From: Stichopus chloronotus
Lineage: Eukaryota; Echinodermata; Holothuroidea; Aspidochirotida; Stichopodidae
NCBI GenBank assembly: GCA_021234535.1
Contig: CM037849.1
Coordinates: 16,446,274 to 16,510,273 of the forward strand
Reading direction: 5' to 3'
DNA length: 64,000 nucleotides
Positions within the stretch are counted from its first letter, which is position 1. Each line of letters starts with the position of its first letter. A model generated the notes under the pieces. It was not told the origin of the DNA. It searched no databases and saw only the letters and a list, made by a program, of their open reading frames with translations. Made by a program: the position numbers and the translations under genes. This document shows, piece after piece, positions 23,813-35,442 of the stretch.

Positions 23813-25022
23813 CACACTGTGAATTGTGGGATTGTAGCCTTCTACATCCTCTTTGAGCTGGTGCTACCTGCTGCTCTCCTGTGATGCAATAGACTGAAGA
23901 TTCCTCATCTGTCTGTCTGTAATTTTTTTTTTTTGTATTTTGAATATGAATCAGACTGTCAGTTTTCAGCAAAAGAAGCTAATTAGTTGCTTCAACTATG
24001 GATTCCTTAAATGGAGTCAAATCTGTTGACATAGAAGGACCCAAACTGCGTGTTTTTTTCACCCCCTCACTTTACCAGCTCATACGAGCTTCTGTATCCG
24101 ATGGTTATTACCATTAATACTTTCCCATACCTATGTGTTTTGCCCCTCTCTTTCATTCTACCACTTGAAGTGGTTGTGGTGCGATTGACTGTCGTTTAGT
24201 TAAAAATGTGTTTTTGTGGGGGGGGGGGGGAAGAAGGGAAGGAATCTGTCATGAAAGGGGGGAGGGCTGAGACACAGGGAAACTGCCATGAAAAAGTTCT
24301 TCAGTGTATGCGTGAATGATTTTCTTTTGAAGTACAATATTAGATGTGATGATGCTGCATAGTTCTCTGTGTTCCTTTATTTTCCCCTAAGCACAAATCA
24401 TCAAAGTTAGGTTCGTGAGCTCCTAGATTTAAATCAGTGCTTCTTTTTGGTTCTGTTTGGAGGTGCAGTGAAGTGTAGTCATCCTTAAGTGGTCTCAGAA
24501 ATGAATTCGTTGTCAACAAAGTGACATTCATCCATGGGCAAACTGTCTGTTTGTGTGTTTGGTATTTCCTACATAAAAACTTTTTCTGTGAGATTGTAAA
24601 TTCCAGTTATATTTAGACAAAATCAATATTGGTTTACCCTATTAGTATTCTTTGGTATTTGTTATGTATCAATACTGTTTTCTATTCATGGAGGGTAACA
24701 AGGTAACCACTACCCACCCCTCCCCCTAAAAAGAAAGAAATAAGGAGAGAAAATAACAAATAATGCAGTATGTTGTCTTCTTCTTAAAAAATGCATTATG
24801 GGTAAAGGGTTTGAATGCTGGTTCATTGATTGATATGCCTTGTAGCTCATAATTAGTTGTGAAGTAACTTGAATGCGGTGGAACCATGCTGGTATTGTTA
24901 GGTGTAGTACAACAAGTGTGATATATGCAGTATAGCAAATTATGAGACTTTGTGCTAATGTAAGACTAATTGTCAGTGTGGCAAATTTAAATGTTAGCCT
25001 AATCAACATGTTTCACTTTAAA
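23813..25022. other. Non-coding stretch, no gene recognised
   Basis: Contains a G13 tract at 24218-24230. No exon or repeat boundary recognised. Confidence 0.4.
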
Positions 25023-25438
25023 GGCAGTGTTCACACTACAACGATATCGGATCAGATTACGATCCTGATTTTTTTATTTTTAGTAAATATCCTTCTCCAT
25101 CTCTGATCGGAAAGAACCAAAAATTTGTCAACTTGTGTAAAGATATGATTTGTACCAGAGGACTACGAAAATGAACTGTTATCTAATTATTTCGTGACGT
25201 CACACCGACAGAAGGCTTTTATCGGACACTCGTGGTCCGATAAAAGCTGTCTGTAGGTGTGACGTCACGATATAATTAGTATAAATTTAATTTTCTTAGT
25301 CATACGATGCAAATCATTGATTTACACAAGTTGGCAAATTTTTGGTTCTTTCCGATCAGAGATGGAGAAGATATTTACCAAAAACGAAAAAAAATCGGAT
25401 CGTTATCCGATCCGATATCGTTGTAGTGTGAATGCGCC
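25023..25438. mobile_element. Foldback (near-palindromic) miniature element, 416 bp
   Basis: Two arms of about 205 bp are inverse copies along nearly their whole length. They run from TTCACACTACAACGATATCG at the left to the inverse of that block at the right, and meet at TTTTATCGGAC, a 7-nt loop (25228-25234) and GTCCGATAAAA. Both arms carry CGTGACGTCACAC, ATCGGAAAGAACCAAAAA and ATCGGATC blocks. The arms differ at scattered sites and by small indels, so the duplication is not recent. No clear target duplication was found; the left side abuts TTTAAA. There is no coding capacity. It would form a strong hairpin when transcribed. Confidence 0.9.
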
Positions 25439-25689
25439 GTAATAGAGCTTTGGCATCTTGCTCTCCAGTTACTTACTGTGAATCACATGAATACAGCATA
25501 AATAAGCACTGCACATGCTATCTGCACACATTGTACTGCACCATCATAGTTTGTTGGTACTGCTTGGACGTGAGACATTGGGCATTGGGTATATACCGCA
25601 TTCACCACTGTGCTGTGCCGTGCTGTTGTTACCAAAACTAGTCAGAAACATGACTGTCTACGGAGTGCCATGTGTTTCAAAATGTTAGA
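25439..25689. other. Non-coding stretch
   Basis: Short unique AT-rich sequence. I see nothing definable in it. Confidence 0.4.
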
Positions 25690-26035
25690 AAAGGTTTCAA
25701 CATGCCAGAATAAATATCAACATGTTACAGCCTAACACCAGTAGGCCACCAGAAAAATCATTGTGTTATAAATACATATCAATATGTCAGAGAAGAATAT
25801 CAACATGTTACATTGAAATATTGGCATGCCACTGAAAAACTTTTGTCTCCTTTGTAGAGAAACACCGTAAAAGTTTATTATTCTTGGGAACATTTCGGAG
25901 TTGACTGAGAATGCCCATTTGTTTTGTAAATTTAAAAATAATATGTTAGAGTGTAATATCAATATGCCAGAGAAAAAAAAAAATGTCAACATATTACAGT
26001 TTAATATCCATATGCCAGAGAAAAACATTAACAAT
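25690..26035 (+). repeat. Degenerate tandem repeat, about 50-60 bp units
   Basis: Repeated blocks of the form AATATCAATATGCCAGAGAA, followed by A-rich sequence and ATCAACATGTTACA, recur about six times, with the middle (about 25850-25940) strongly diverged. Translation on the minus strand gives a correspondingly repetitive hydrophobic open frame (25732-26034), which is a by-product and not a gene. Confidence 0.7.
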
Positions 26036-27869
26036 TTACATTTGCATTTAACAGTATGTCAAGAACAACAGTGACCACACGTGGGAATGTAATATTCTGT
26101 GTTTGTTGTTAACATGTTGGTGTTTACCCCACATGCACGGTTTGTTTCAAATACCAAAGTACAGCACGCATTTTACCAAGTAGCTATGCGGTTTGCTGTT
26201 TGTATAACACAATGTTGCAACAGACTTTACAAAGCGCTCTGTACTGTATGTTCTACGTACCGAATTTGCATGTGACAATGGACTCTCAACTTCTCAAGAG
26301 CCAAGAACAGATGTCTTACAGGCCTAGACTAATAGAAAATATCAACATCGCAGTCAGGCAAAAAACCAAATCATATCACTACACACTATACTTTGAAGTT
26401 GTGACACTGTTGTCACAGAAACTTGAGATAGTACAGTTAAAAGACATCACAAAAAATGTCTGTATTCAATTAATTTTAGACCTCTCTCTCCATGCAACAT
26501 TAATGTATCTGTAGAAGTCATGAAGCGCATACAGTATTTACCACCATGTACAGTAAATTGATTCGCCACATGTATGTTAAATACTTTTGTTTTATATCAT
26601 TGAAATAATGATGCTGCTAAGCTGCATGTTAACAGGCTCATTCTCTTTTAATTATCTCAAATAAGTGATTGAGGAGGACATTTTCAAATGGCAGAGCAAT
26701 TAGTTTTAGGGCTCCTTGTATGCATGTTGATTGTTTGTCATGGCGACTCTATACTGTTTACAAAATGGAGGCCTGCCCCTAACAACCATTTCTCCTCTAT
26801 TTGCTTGGTTTGATGAGATAAACTGGTGCAAAACCAGAGTCAAACACAGCTGTGATTCTCTTTGTTTCAAATGTAAGGGTAGGTCTGTATACATGTACTG
26901 ATTCTGTGTTTAGCAGCTATTCTGGTAGTAGTCTAGACTTCTCCTTAATCCCTCCCACTTCTTCCTGCTTTTCATTATTTACAATCAGTTGACAAACACA
27001 TTTGTCATCGACTTTAATCCGAATCCATAACAACAAAGGGAAGTTGATGTTTGTTTACTCCCTCTCTATGGTCAGGTTTATAAAGTCAAAGACTTCAGTA
27101 ATGGGGGGAAGTTTATTGTCCCTCTTGTCATCCTGTTTACCCATCATTGACTTTTCAGTTTGTTAAATAAGCTACAGACTATCCTCTTTAAACCAGCTCA
27201 CTTTCAAGCAGGAAGGGATATATATATCAACAGTTACTGTGGAGGTGGTTAATTTTTCTTGCTCACAAACATATGTACTTCCCACCTTCCCATATTCCTG
27301 CCATTGGTAACAGTGATTGCAACTTAAAATGTGTATGGTTCCTTCTTCTGAAATTACAACTGAATAATGTTTGAAAAGCTAGCTGAGCTGTTCAGATTGG
27401 CCCCAAAAATCTTTTCCCTTCAAGTTACAAGTAAACTAAGGTCCTGCAGGGTATGCATCTCATCTGCTGCTGACTTTGTGATAACATTTTGTCTTCATGA
27501 TGCAAACTGAGGTGGGGGGGGGGGGAGGGACAGGAGGAGGAGAAATTAAAGTCTCTATTTGAAGAGACTAAATACTTGAACAAAGCTTCAAGAAAATTAC
27601 ATTATGGTCTAAGTTTCTTGGGCTGAACTGTATTTAATACTGTGAACAGAATGTGAGCTTGATGATCTGATACAGAGTACATTTACATTATACATGATAC
27701 AGTATGTAATCTGTGAGATAGGTCATGTTGTGAGGGTAACACTACAAAGTTGCGGGTTGGCATCTTCATGTAGGCTATGAATCCTTCCTGAGTTTCATTC
27801 ACTTATCTGCTTATTCTGAGCCTCGGCAAGTTCTGTATCAAACGTTTCATGCCTTTCTCCATCTTGCAG
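26036..27869. other. Non-coding stretch upstream of the first recognised exon
   Basis: Includes a G12 tract at 27514-27525. A pyrimidine-rich stretch (CCTTTCTCCATCTTGCAG) ends at the acceptor of the exon at 27870. No LRR N-terminal cap exon was recognised. Confidence 0.45.
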
Positions 27870-28013
27870 GGATCTTCGCTTCAACCAAATCTCAGAGATC
27901 GCACCAGGTACTTTCCGAAACTTGCCAGAGCTTACAACCCTTTTACTTAATAATAACAGAATAACGAGGATAGTCAACGGAGCTTTCTCAGGGTTATCAA
28001 ATCTGGAATACTT
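27870..28013 (+). CDS. PXDN: Peroxidasin exon: LRR1 and LRR2
   Basis: A 144-bp exon (exactly two 72-bp LRR units) between acceptor CTTGCAG and donor GTGAGTA. The first base completes a split codon, probably TTG Leu with the preceding exon. It then reads [15 protein letters not shown] for LRR1 and [16 protein letters not shown] for LRR2, ending in a split Leu codon (TT). The LxLxxNxI pattern and the GxF/LxxL spacing are canonical 24-residue LRRs. DLRFN with LLLNNN is the start of the peroxidasin LRR block, which normally follows directly on a CxxxCxC cap. That cap exon was not found upstream. This LRR block mediates protein-protein contacts and oligomer assembly in the matrix (family knowledge). 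Confidence 0.88.
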
Positions 28014-29795
28014 GTGAGTATATTTTTTTCTGATCGAGAATCTGGGACTCATAAAATGTCTAAAAGATGACCATGCATTGTGCTATACAGCCGTCCTTCA
28101 GGCAACTAAGTACGCTGACAGTGGGAATATGTGCCTGTACTGTGAGTGTCTGCAATATACCTGCTTTGTGCTGTGAAGGATGGTCAGTGAAAGTAGCCTC
28201 CATTGGGCTGTGAACGTAGTCAGCATTGGGCTGTTAACAAGAAAAGGTTAGTCCCTCAGACAACTGTCAGAAATGGTGAGCTCAAGTGAATCGCAGAGCA
28301 TTATAACAACATAGAAAAATAAATTCACTGGGCGTACTCCCTTACCTCATATAACCTATGTTAACCTTGCTGTGAATACAATACACGACAACATATGAAA
28401 TATAATGAAAAGCATTAAGCCCTGCAGATCTCACCAAATGCTGGAAAAATGGCCATTGTATGTATTAGCCAGTCTGCTTTTACCATAGCTCAGGGTAGGC
28501 TGGCGCTATCACATGACTGCCACACAGACCCTGGGCAAAAGAATTGCTGAATGAAAAGGTGAATACTGTGCGTGCATTTGTAAGTGCATGTACAAGGAGC
28601 ACATTTACCGGGATAACTCCAGCTTGAACCACTTCAGGTGTTCAGAATGCCCTACAGACTATCATTTGATGCACTGAGCCAAAATTTTAATAGAGATGCG
28701 GCTACATGTATGTGCTGTATGTGTCTGAAACATTGTGAATTCCATCAAGTTCAATGTTTGCATGTTATAAAGAGCAGGACACAAGAAGCCTATGAATGAG
28801 TATATTTAGTTGTTGAAATTCAGCTTTGGTAGGACAATTTGACTTTCAAGCGTGTACTACCTCATTTTTCACGTTAGTCGTTTGCCAGTAAACCATCTCA
28901 TGAAATTTGCGCCACTTCCCAACTCCGCGCTCTGGCATTCCTGAGGATTCATTCTCTTAAGTTTCTTGATTTTTCAAATTTTGAGAGTGACGCAGTGAGG
29001 TGACGTCGTCAGTGACTTTGGGCGGTGAATGCCTGTGTCATCTGTATCGCTATGATGGCTTCATCTGGAGCTGTCAAAAGTGGTTTTAAACTTCAAACGC
29101 TGCTTCAGCAAGTTGAATACATGAATTCACACTCACTGCAACTGATTACTTGAGTTTGCGCAAGTGTCAGTCCGCATTGTCTGTCTTGAAATGTGTTTTC
29201 ACGGGAAATTGTCCAACCACATTTAAGGGCTAACATGTGTGGATCACAGCCCAGCTAAATTTAAGCGAACGGAAGAGAGGGGATTTGGTGACCCGCTTGA
29301 ATGCTAGGCGACTTCCTCTGTGAGTGTTGTTGAGATGGTTACAAATGGTTTAAATATCTCAGTGGTGTGGGAAATCATGACCAGCTGATGTCACTGTCAC
29401 ACAGTGGCTGTTCCTCGGAATCGTAAAATCCTTTTTGAACATGGCTTGTCATGGAGAGATGGATCGACAGTTCCGTTGCGATAGACTGGAGTTGCTAGCC
29501 ATGGCCACCATGGTTTCATTGGAATCTTTGACACTTTGAGCTTATTGTTTATACTGTAATAGCTCAATATGCTGAAAAGTTGCAAATGTAAATTATGTGT
29601 TTACATAGGATGAAAAAAAAAATTAATCCAGGAGCAAGTTCAGTTGCCAGATTGATAAATCTATGTCTGTTTCTTGCTAGGCTGCACTTGCAATCATTGT
29701 CTCCTGTAAGAGAAGCTCTTTTTAAAACTCCCAGTAATTTTCAAATTATTTTCTATATTAGACAAACCTTATACTCTCTGTTCATTTTCTTTCAG
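28014..29795 (+). other. Intron between LRR1-2 and LRR3-4 exons (1.8 kb)
   Basis: Begins GTGAGTA and ends TTCTTTCAG, both good consensus sites. The interior is AT-rich and unique with no defined repeat. A minus-strand frame overlaps the upstream exon only as a shadow. Confidence 0.75.
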
Positions 29796-29939
29796 ATATT
29801 TATTCAAGAATGAGATTTCAGAGATAGGAAGTGAAGCATTCCAAGGTCTGGAGAGTCTTACACAGCTGTACTTATATTCCAATAACATAACAACAATATA
29901 TCCCAATACCTTTAGCAATCTTCCATCTTTAGATAGATT
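29796..29939 (+). CDS. PXDN: Peroxidasin exon: LRR3 and LRR4
   Basis: 144 bp, again two complete 72-bp LRR units, between acceptor TTTCAG and donor GTAAGTA. With the two bases carried over it reads LYLFKNEISEIGSEAFQGL for LRR3 and LYLYSNNITTIYPNTFSNL for LRR4, then SLDRL with the last Leu split. YLxKNEI is characteristic of the third LRR of peroxidasin. NIT in LRR4 is a potential N-glycosylation sequon, consistent with secretion. Phase matches both neighbouring exons. Confidence 0.88.
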
Positions 29940-30021
29940 GTAAGTATGATCATCTTCAGTTTTAATTTTAAGCCTAAGGGATGATACCCCGTGTCTTCTC
30001 CCTCAATCATTCTGTAAAGAA

Positions 30022-30082
30022 ACACTGGCAGACACACAGGTAGACAGACAGACAGTCATACAGATAGACAGTTAGACAAACA
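30022..30082 (+). repeat. Imperfect AGAC/ATAC simple repeat
   Basis: Runs of GCAGACACAC, GTAGACAGACAGACAG and ATAGACAGTTAGACAAACAG form a short imperfect tetranucleotide tract a little downstream of the LRR3-4 donor. Confidence 0.7.
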
Positions 30083-33000
30083 GTCTGAAGCAGAGAGACG
30101 AACGGAGACAAGATTCTGAATGGACAGGCAGACGAGTGAGAAGTCTGCTTGCATCTCTAGTAGTTAGCCGTTGAAGCGAAGCGCCATCATAAGAGCGTTT
30201 TATTATTCGTAGAAAAATTGATTCTCGTACAATCTGTAATTCCTGGGAAATATCTGATAACTTATTCAGGATGAAAGTGGTGTCCATTTCCACCTAACCT
30301 CTTCTGTCGGTTTGCAGTATCAGGCGTCCAGTCTCCCTGACATTCAGAGACATTCCCACCCCAGTGTTCCAAGGTTGAAGAAGGTAACCGCATTCCTTGG
30401 AGATAGAATTTTCTTGAAGAACCCCAGCATGTTGAGTAGATCTCCCCAACATGTTCACTTGACCACACTGAAGTGTAGTACCGATTTTCAGGGAATGATT
30501 CCTGGGTGACGATTCAGTCGGTGGGCTTCAGTCCATACCCAACGCCAAGGTCACATAGAAGTTTCATTAAACCTGGTATTAAAGTTTTCTAGCACAGATC
30601 CAGTGTTTGCCTGATTTTACCAACAGTGCATTCACATCACAGGATGAATGATTTGGTCCCTGATTTTGCTAGCAGTCAGGTTATGGTGTTGATTGATTGA
30701 CCTTCAGGGTTGGAGCCACTCCTTACTTGACATTCTTGACAGGAGTATGCCCTAAAAGCTGCTTGATAACAAGTTAATTTGGGGAATGCAAGTGGATTAT
30801 TCTGAACTAGTAGTTTCTCCAGAGACCAGTAGCCAGAAATTTACTTTTTATTACTTCAGAACTACTGGGAACTAAGTGTGAAAATTTCCAATTTGTTTGA
30901 TATCCTCACCTGTGCATGGTCAGGGGAGTCAGTTTGGATAAAGACACTGGGGTATAGCACTGGGGTACAGCAGTCCTGTCACATCTAGTATATTATCAAC
31001 ATTTTATTTTCCTCATGTTTGATTGGTGGGTGTGGTCGATGTTGATGCAAGTTCAAAGTGATATAGCAGGTGTTACTTGATTTTTTTTTTCTTTAGGTGT
31101 CTACAGTCGTCATTAGCCGTAGGTCTTCACACTAATCTCTCACCACAGAGTTAAAATTAAAAGAGTGGCATTGGGTGCTACCATCAGTGTGCGTTGTTTT
31201 ACTCATACGTCACCACAGGCCCCCTATATCAGGGCATCCTCAAACCTTTTGTTTGTCACCCCTGTGTCCTAAATTTGGTCTCTATTCTAACTTCAACTAT
31301 CTAAGCAAGCAATTGTCTGTAGCACTCCATGCATATACTGTAAGCACCAGACTTGCATTTAGGTAACTGTAGGTCTACGGACTGGAAGGGTGCGGGTGGG
31401 TAAAACAGGGCTCCCACTGTCTGATGGACTGCAACTACTTTAGCAACAGTGTGGAAAGTTGGGACCTAATGTAGGTCTTAAAAAACTGTGAGAATATGCA
31501 TGTGATTGAGGTGTTTTAGAACTTTGGTATGGTTGGTGAAATTGCTGCTGGTGTCTTGCACAGTCCTATGGTTGATCTGCACAGTGGAAGCATTTACTTT
31601 GGTGTGAAAGTCTTAAAAATTCTTCCTGATGATATTTAAATGTAAGAAAGGTATGAAAAGACTCTTTCGGTGGTGAGTGCCTCCAAATATGTTTCATGCT
31701 AAGATTACATTTGCGGATCATAGGAATATTTTTCCTCACAGGACAGAGAGACAAACAGCCTTTCAAATCCACTTTCCCCAGTTGAAAAAAATCAAAAACA
31801 AATGACAAAATCTAAACAGGGATGAAGATAAGAGCTCAAGGAAGACAGGAAATTTTATTGATTGTACTTTGCAGACATCAATTTATCGCATTATCATTTT
31901 TCCTCTTTCACCTCTCATCTGTTTTCGTTCGTGATATCCCTTGGATCAAGCTTGTAAACAAGAACGACATCAAAGTTATTTCTTTATTTGGTTGCCTTCA
32001 CACTACATTACACCCCACTGAAAGGCTCTTGGCAGGTAACTGGCTGCTCTTGGTTCTCAGTTTTCTTGAAACTAAACAGGAAATGCCATTCCAATCACTT
32101 CCCAGAACGTAAATAAGCGCTTAGTAGTGGCAATAATCTCCTAGGTATTGTCATCCAGTTGCTTTGCCTTGCTCCAGGAAGTACTTGATAGCCCGATTGG
32201 CCACTTTAAAGTGCATTGCTAAATTTGATTAGGAGTTGGTGACCCAATTCTCTGCCAATTTCTTCTATCATCTAGGGTCTGGCATATAATACCTCCGCAC
32301 ATATTTAAGGAGTTTCTCTGATGGATTGATGGGTCTGACAGGCAGTAACTGCATACATATTGTCTTCTCATAATGATTTAGGGGGCTAGTTGTCTAAGTG
32401 CTACACCTCAGTTGCTATGGCAATGCTTGTTTGTTTGCAAATTCCTTATGGTGTCATTAAAAGGAAAAAAAAAAAAAGGTTTTCTGTATGAGGTTATTGG
32501 CAATAACAGCTAAAATAATTGAATTAAATCACTCAGCCCAGATGGAGTTGTAGCAGTTATTTTTAATCTTATGAGATTTAATTAAAAGAAAAAAAAAGGG
32601 GAAACAAAATGAAGTGAAAGATGATTGCTATGTGAAGAATTGATGTTTGTCTTTGTGTTAACATTGAAAATTAATGTCAGATAAAATTGGGGAGAGGTGT
32701 TCATATTTTTAGATCTGAGAATGCATTTTGTGACATCCAACTTCCAGTGACAATGGTGTGTCTTTGTAGTACCTCATGGAAGGCCAATGTGGACAATTGA
32801 AATGTTCTGTTCTCTGCACATGCAAGAAACTAATTCAATCAGGAAATTGAAAATGACAGTGTACATTTGTGAAAGACAAAGTTTGTATTTTAGTCTTTGT
32901 TTGAAGAATGAAACAAGGTGAAAAGCAAACTAGAGGAAAGTCAGAGCACAAGAGTGAAAGTAAAAATTAACATAAGAGTTAAATGCAGTGACTGATGATT

Positions 33001-33382
33001 GTAAACATGTGTATGAATGGCTCCCCTGTTGTTGTGCAGATGTTCTTGAAAACCAGGCTCAAAAGTGTTGATCAACAAAAAGTCCACATTGAAATAACAG
33101 ATTGTTTCCTGGAAGGAAGGAGTGTAATTTGGTAGTGTGCGAAGAAACGTTAGGTTACCGCCGATCGAGGCAATTAAAGATGTGATGCATTTTTCGTACG
33201 TTTCTTACATCATATGCAAAGGTTGGACTTTATTGTATTGACTTATAATTGAAAACAACCTAGAGAAAAGTGCCTCCCTCGTCTGTTGTGGGAATAATCG
33301 CCGTTGCCTCGGCGTCTACCACCGCAGACTATCTTAGTTCGAACGGAAGTCTAAGGTTGTAATCATTCACCTGCTTATCAGC

Positions 33383-33790
33383 TCAGCTTAAAGACACTGC
33401 CAAATACATCAGTGCATTAAGGTGGGGTTTGACCAGATGTTCGTGAACATGCACGAATGGCATGAAATACCACTGTAGGATGCTAGAATGAACAAACATT
33501 CCTTCTTCTCGCGATCTACTGTGGACTAAAAAATGGACGGAGCTGGACCCGTCGCTGTTTGGGAACAAAGTCAGCTTAAATTTTCCATCGAAAGAAAGGG
33601 AGTTTGTGATGTCGTTACTGCTACTGTAGCCAACAAAAGCTTGAAAGTAATTGTTGCATGATATTTTGAACTGAAATTTCATACTGCTGAAGAAAGCGAT
33701 CGGTAAATGGGGAGGGGAGGGGTGAACCATGAAGGTTGGACTCTCCTCCGGAGAATCTGAGTCAGAGATGGTCGGAGTCAGACAGGACAA
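33383..33790 (-). other. Unassigned 135-codon intronic open frame
   Basis: Minus-strand frame with Met start encoding a Ser/Phe/His-rich product with no transmembrane helix or motif I recognise. It contains stretches such as SFDGKFKLTLFPNSDGSSS that look superficially protein-like. It lies antisense inside the 9-kb intron, with no evidence of promoter, splice partners or codon bias. It could be a remnant of a transposon gene or chance. I do not call it a gene. Confidence 0.2.
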
Positions 33791-35381
33791 CCAAACATGC
33801 CATTGATGAGTAGCTAGGTTTGAGGTAATGCAGGCAGGACCAATCTGTGTGCTCTAGACAAAGAAGCCGGGGAGGGGGGGGGGGGTGAGTGAATGGGTTA
33901 AATGGTAGAAAAAAAAAAGGGAGCAGGGGCAGATGATGAATTACATAGGTAGGACTTTTTGCATGCAGGCACTTCTCTGAATAGAGGTGGTAGTCTCAAA
34001 AAGTTTAAGAACCTCTGGCCTAGATGAACTTCACTCTTGAATCTTTATGGTGACTCTGTGTTTCTAAAGAAAGATATTTTCATTAGTGTCTGACTCATGG
34101 TTGTGTTTAATTGTTTAAAAGCATCCTCTTGGAAGTCACCAGGTTTTGATGATCCCCCTAGAATGAGGACATGGAATCTCTGCTGATTGATCTGGTCTTA
34201 TTCAACGATAACAAACTGAATACTGACATTGTTTTTGGTGTGAGGCCTACAAAGTTTTATCACAATAGAAGGATATTATCGTAACTCAGAATGCCTAGTA
34301 CGAGGCACTGGCTCGTTCATTATTAAACTAATTGATAGTTTAAATTTAAGGTCATCACTGACATGGAATTGCTATCCATTGTCCGTCTGGCATTCTGTAC
34401 TGTATGCAAGATATTGATGTTATCAAAGAGTTGCCCATGTTAGATTTTGATTTTTTCTTTGTGTATTGTAAGCGTAGATTTAGATTTCTTACGAGCTTCG
34501 AAGATATGTAGGCAGCAGTAGTATAGTATCAGCAGCAGTATATATGTATTAACAATATTTGTGTGTACGCATAAAATTAATACTAATATAATTTTGTTTT
34601 GTTCACTCTACTCGAATGTCTCCGCTTTTCATACAAAAGTTTTTTGCAATATTTTGTTTTACGTTAATCATTTGTTAGGTAAGAATTGGCTTTCCTGGAT
34701 GTGGTGACCCTATGGTGTAAAAGCAGTGAACTTTTCAGAGAGAGAAGTCAAAGAACTGAACAAAGGAGGAGGGAGCAGTGGTTAGGAGGGTCAGGAGGAA
34801 ATAGAAGCTCTGGAGGGAAGGGGTGGGTTGGGAAGATGAACCATTTTGGTAAAGTGGTCAGTAGATGGAGGACTAGGGTTAAGAGGGAGTGAAATGGTCA
34901 GAGTGAGGGGGTGGGGCTTATGGAGTTGGAGAAACATGCTGAAGTGAGTGAGATGTTTGTGCTATTAAAGCAGGGAGTGCTGTTATTCCAGCATTTTCAA
35001 AAGTTCAGGAAAAGACCAGCTATTCTTCTTGTAGTTGGTCTTTCTGTCGGAAATTTGCCAGATTTCCAAAAGAAGTACTTTGGCACAATAGTTTCATTGT
35101 GACTATTGGCACTGAGGTCAAGTATAATTACCAAAGGAGCTGTTTCTGCTCAACTTTAAGTCGAATAAAACTAAACTCATTTCTACTTAAATAAGTGCTC
35201 TAAATGGTGAAAGTTTGCCTCACAAAATGTGGCATAGATGTTGTTTCTACAGGTAGGTTGGTATCAAATGGAAGAGAAAGATGGAAGAATTTAACAACAA
35301 TATGTTCTATTCTTTAGGTTCATTGAACAGCACATCCTCCTTCAAGTATACATGATGCTGATGCCATGTATGAGCTGTGTG

Positions 35382-35384
<3 letters not shown>

Positions 35385-35438
<54 letters not shown>
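35385..35438 (+). repeat. (GA)27 microsatellite
   Basis: Fifty-four uninterrupted bases of GA dinucleotide, followed by an A-run. Purity over 27 units suggests a currently unstable, probably polymorphic locus. Confidence 0.97.

Positions 35439-35442
<4 letters not shown>

Noticed and set aside
24710..25009. 99-codon minus-strand hydrophobic frame
   Set aside because: Two overlapping frames of similar length occur here, with no Met context, splice sites or recognisable family. It is consistent with AT-rich chance openness.
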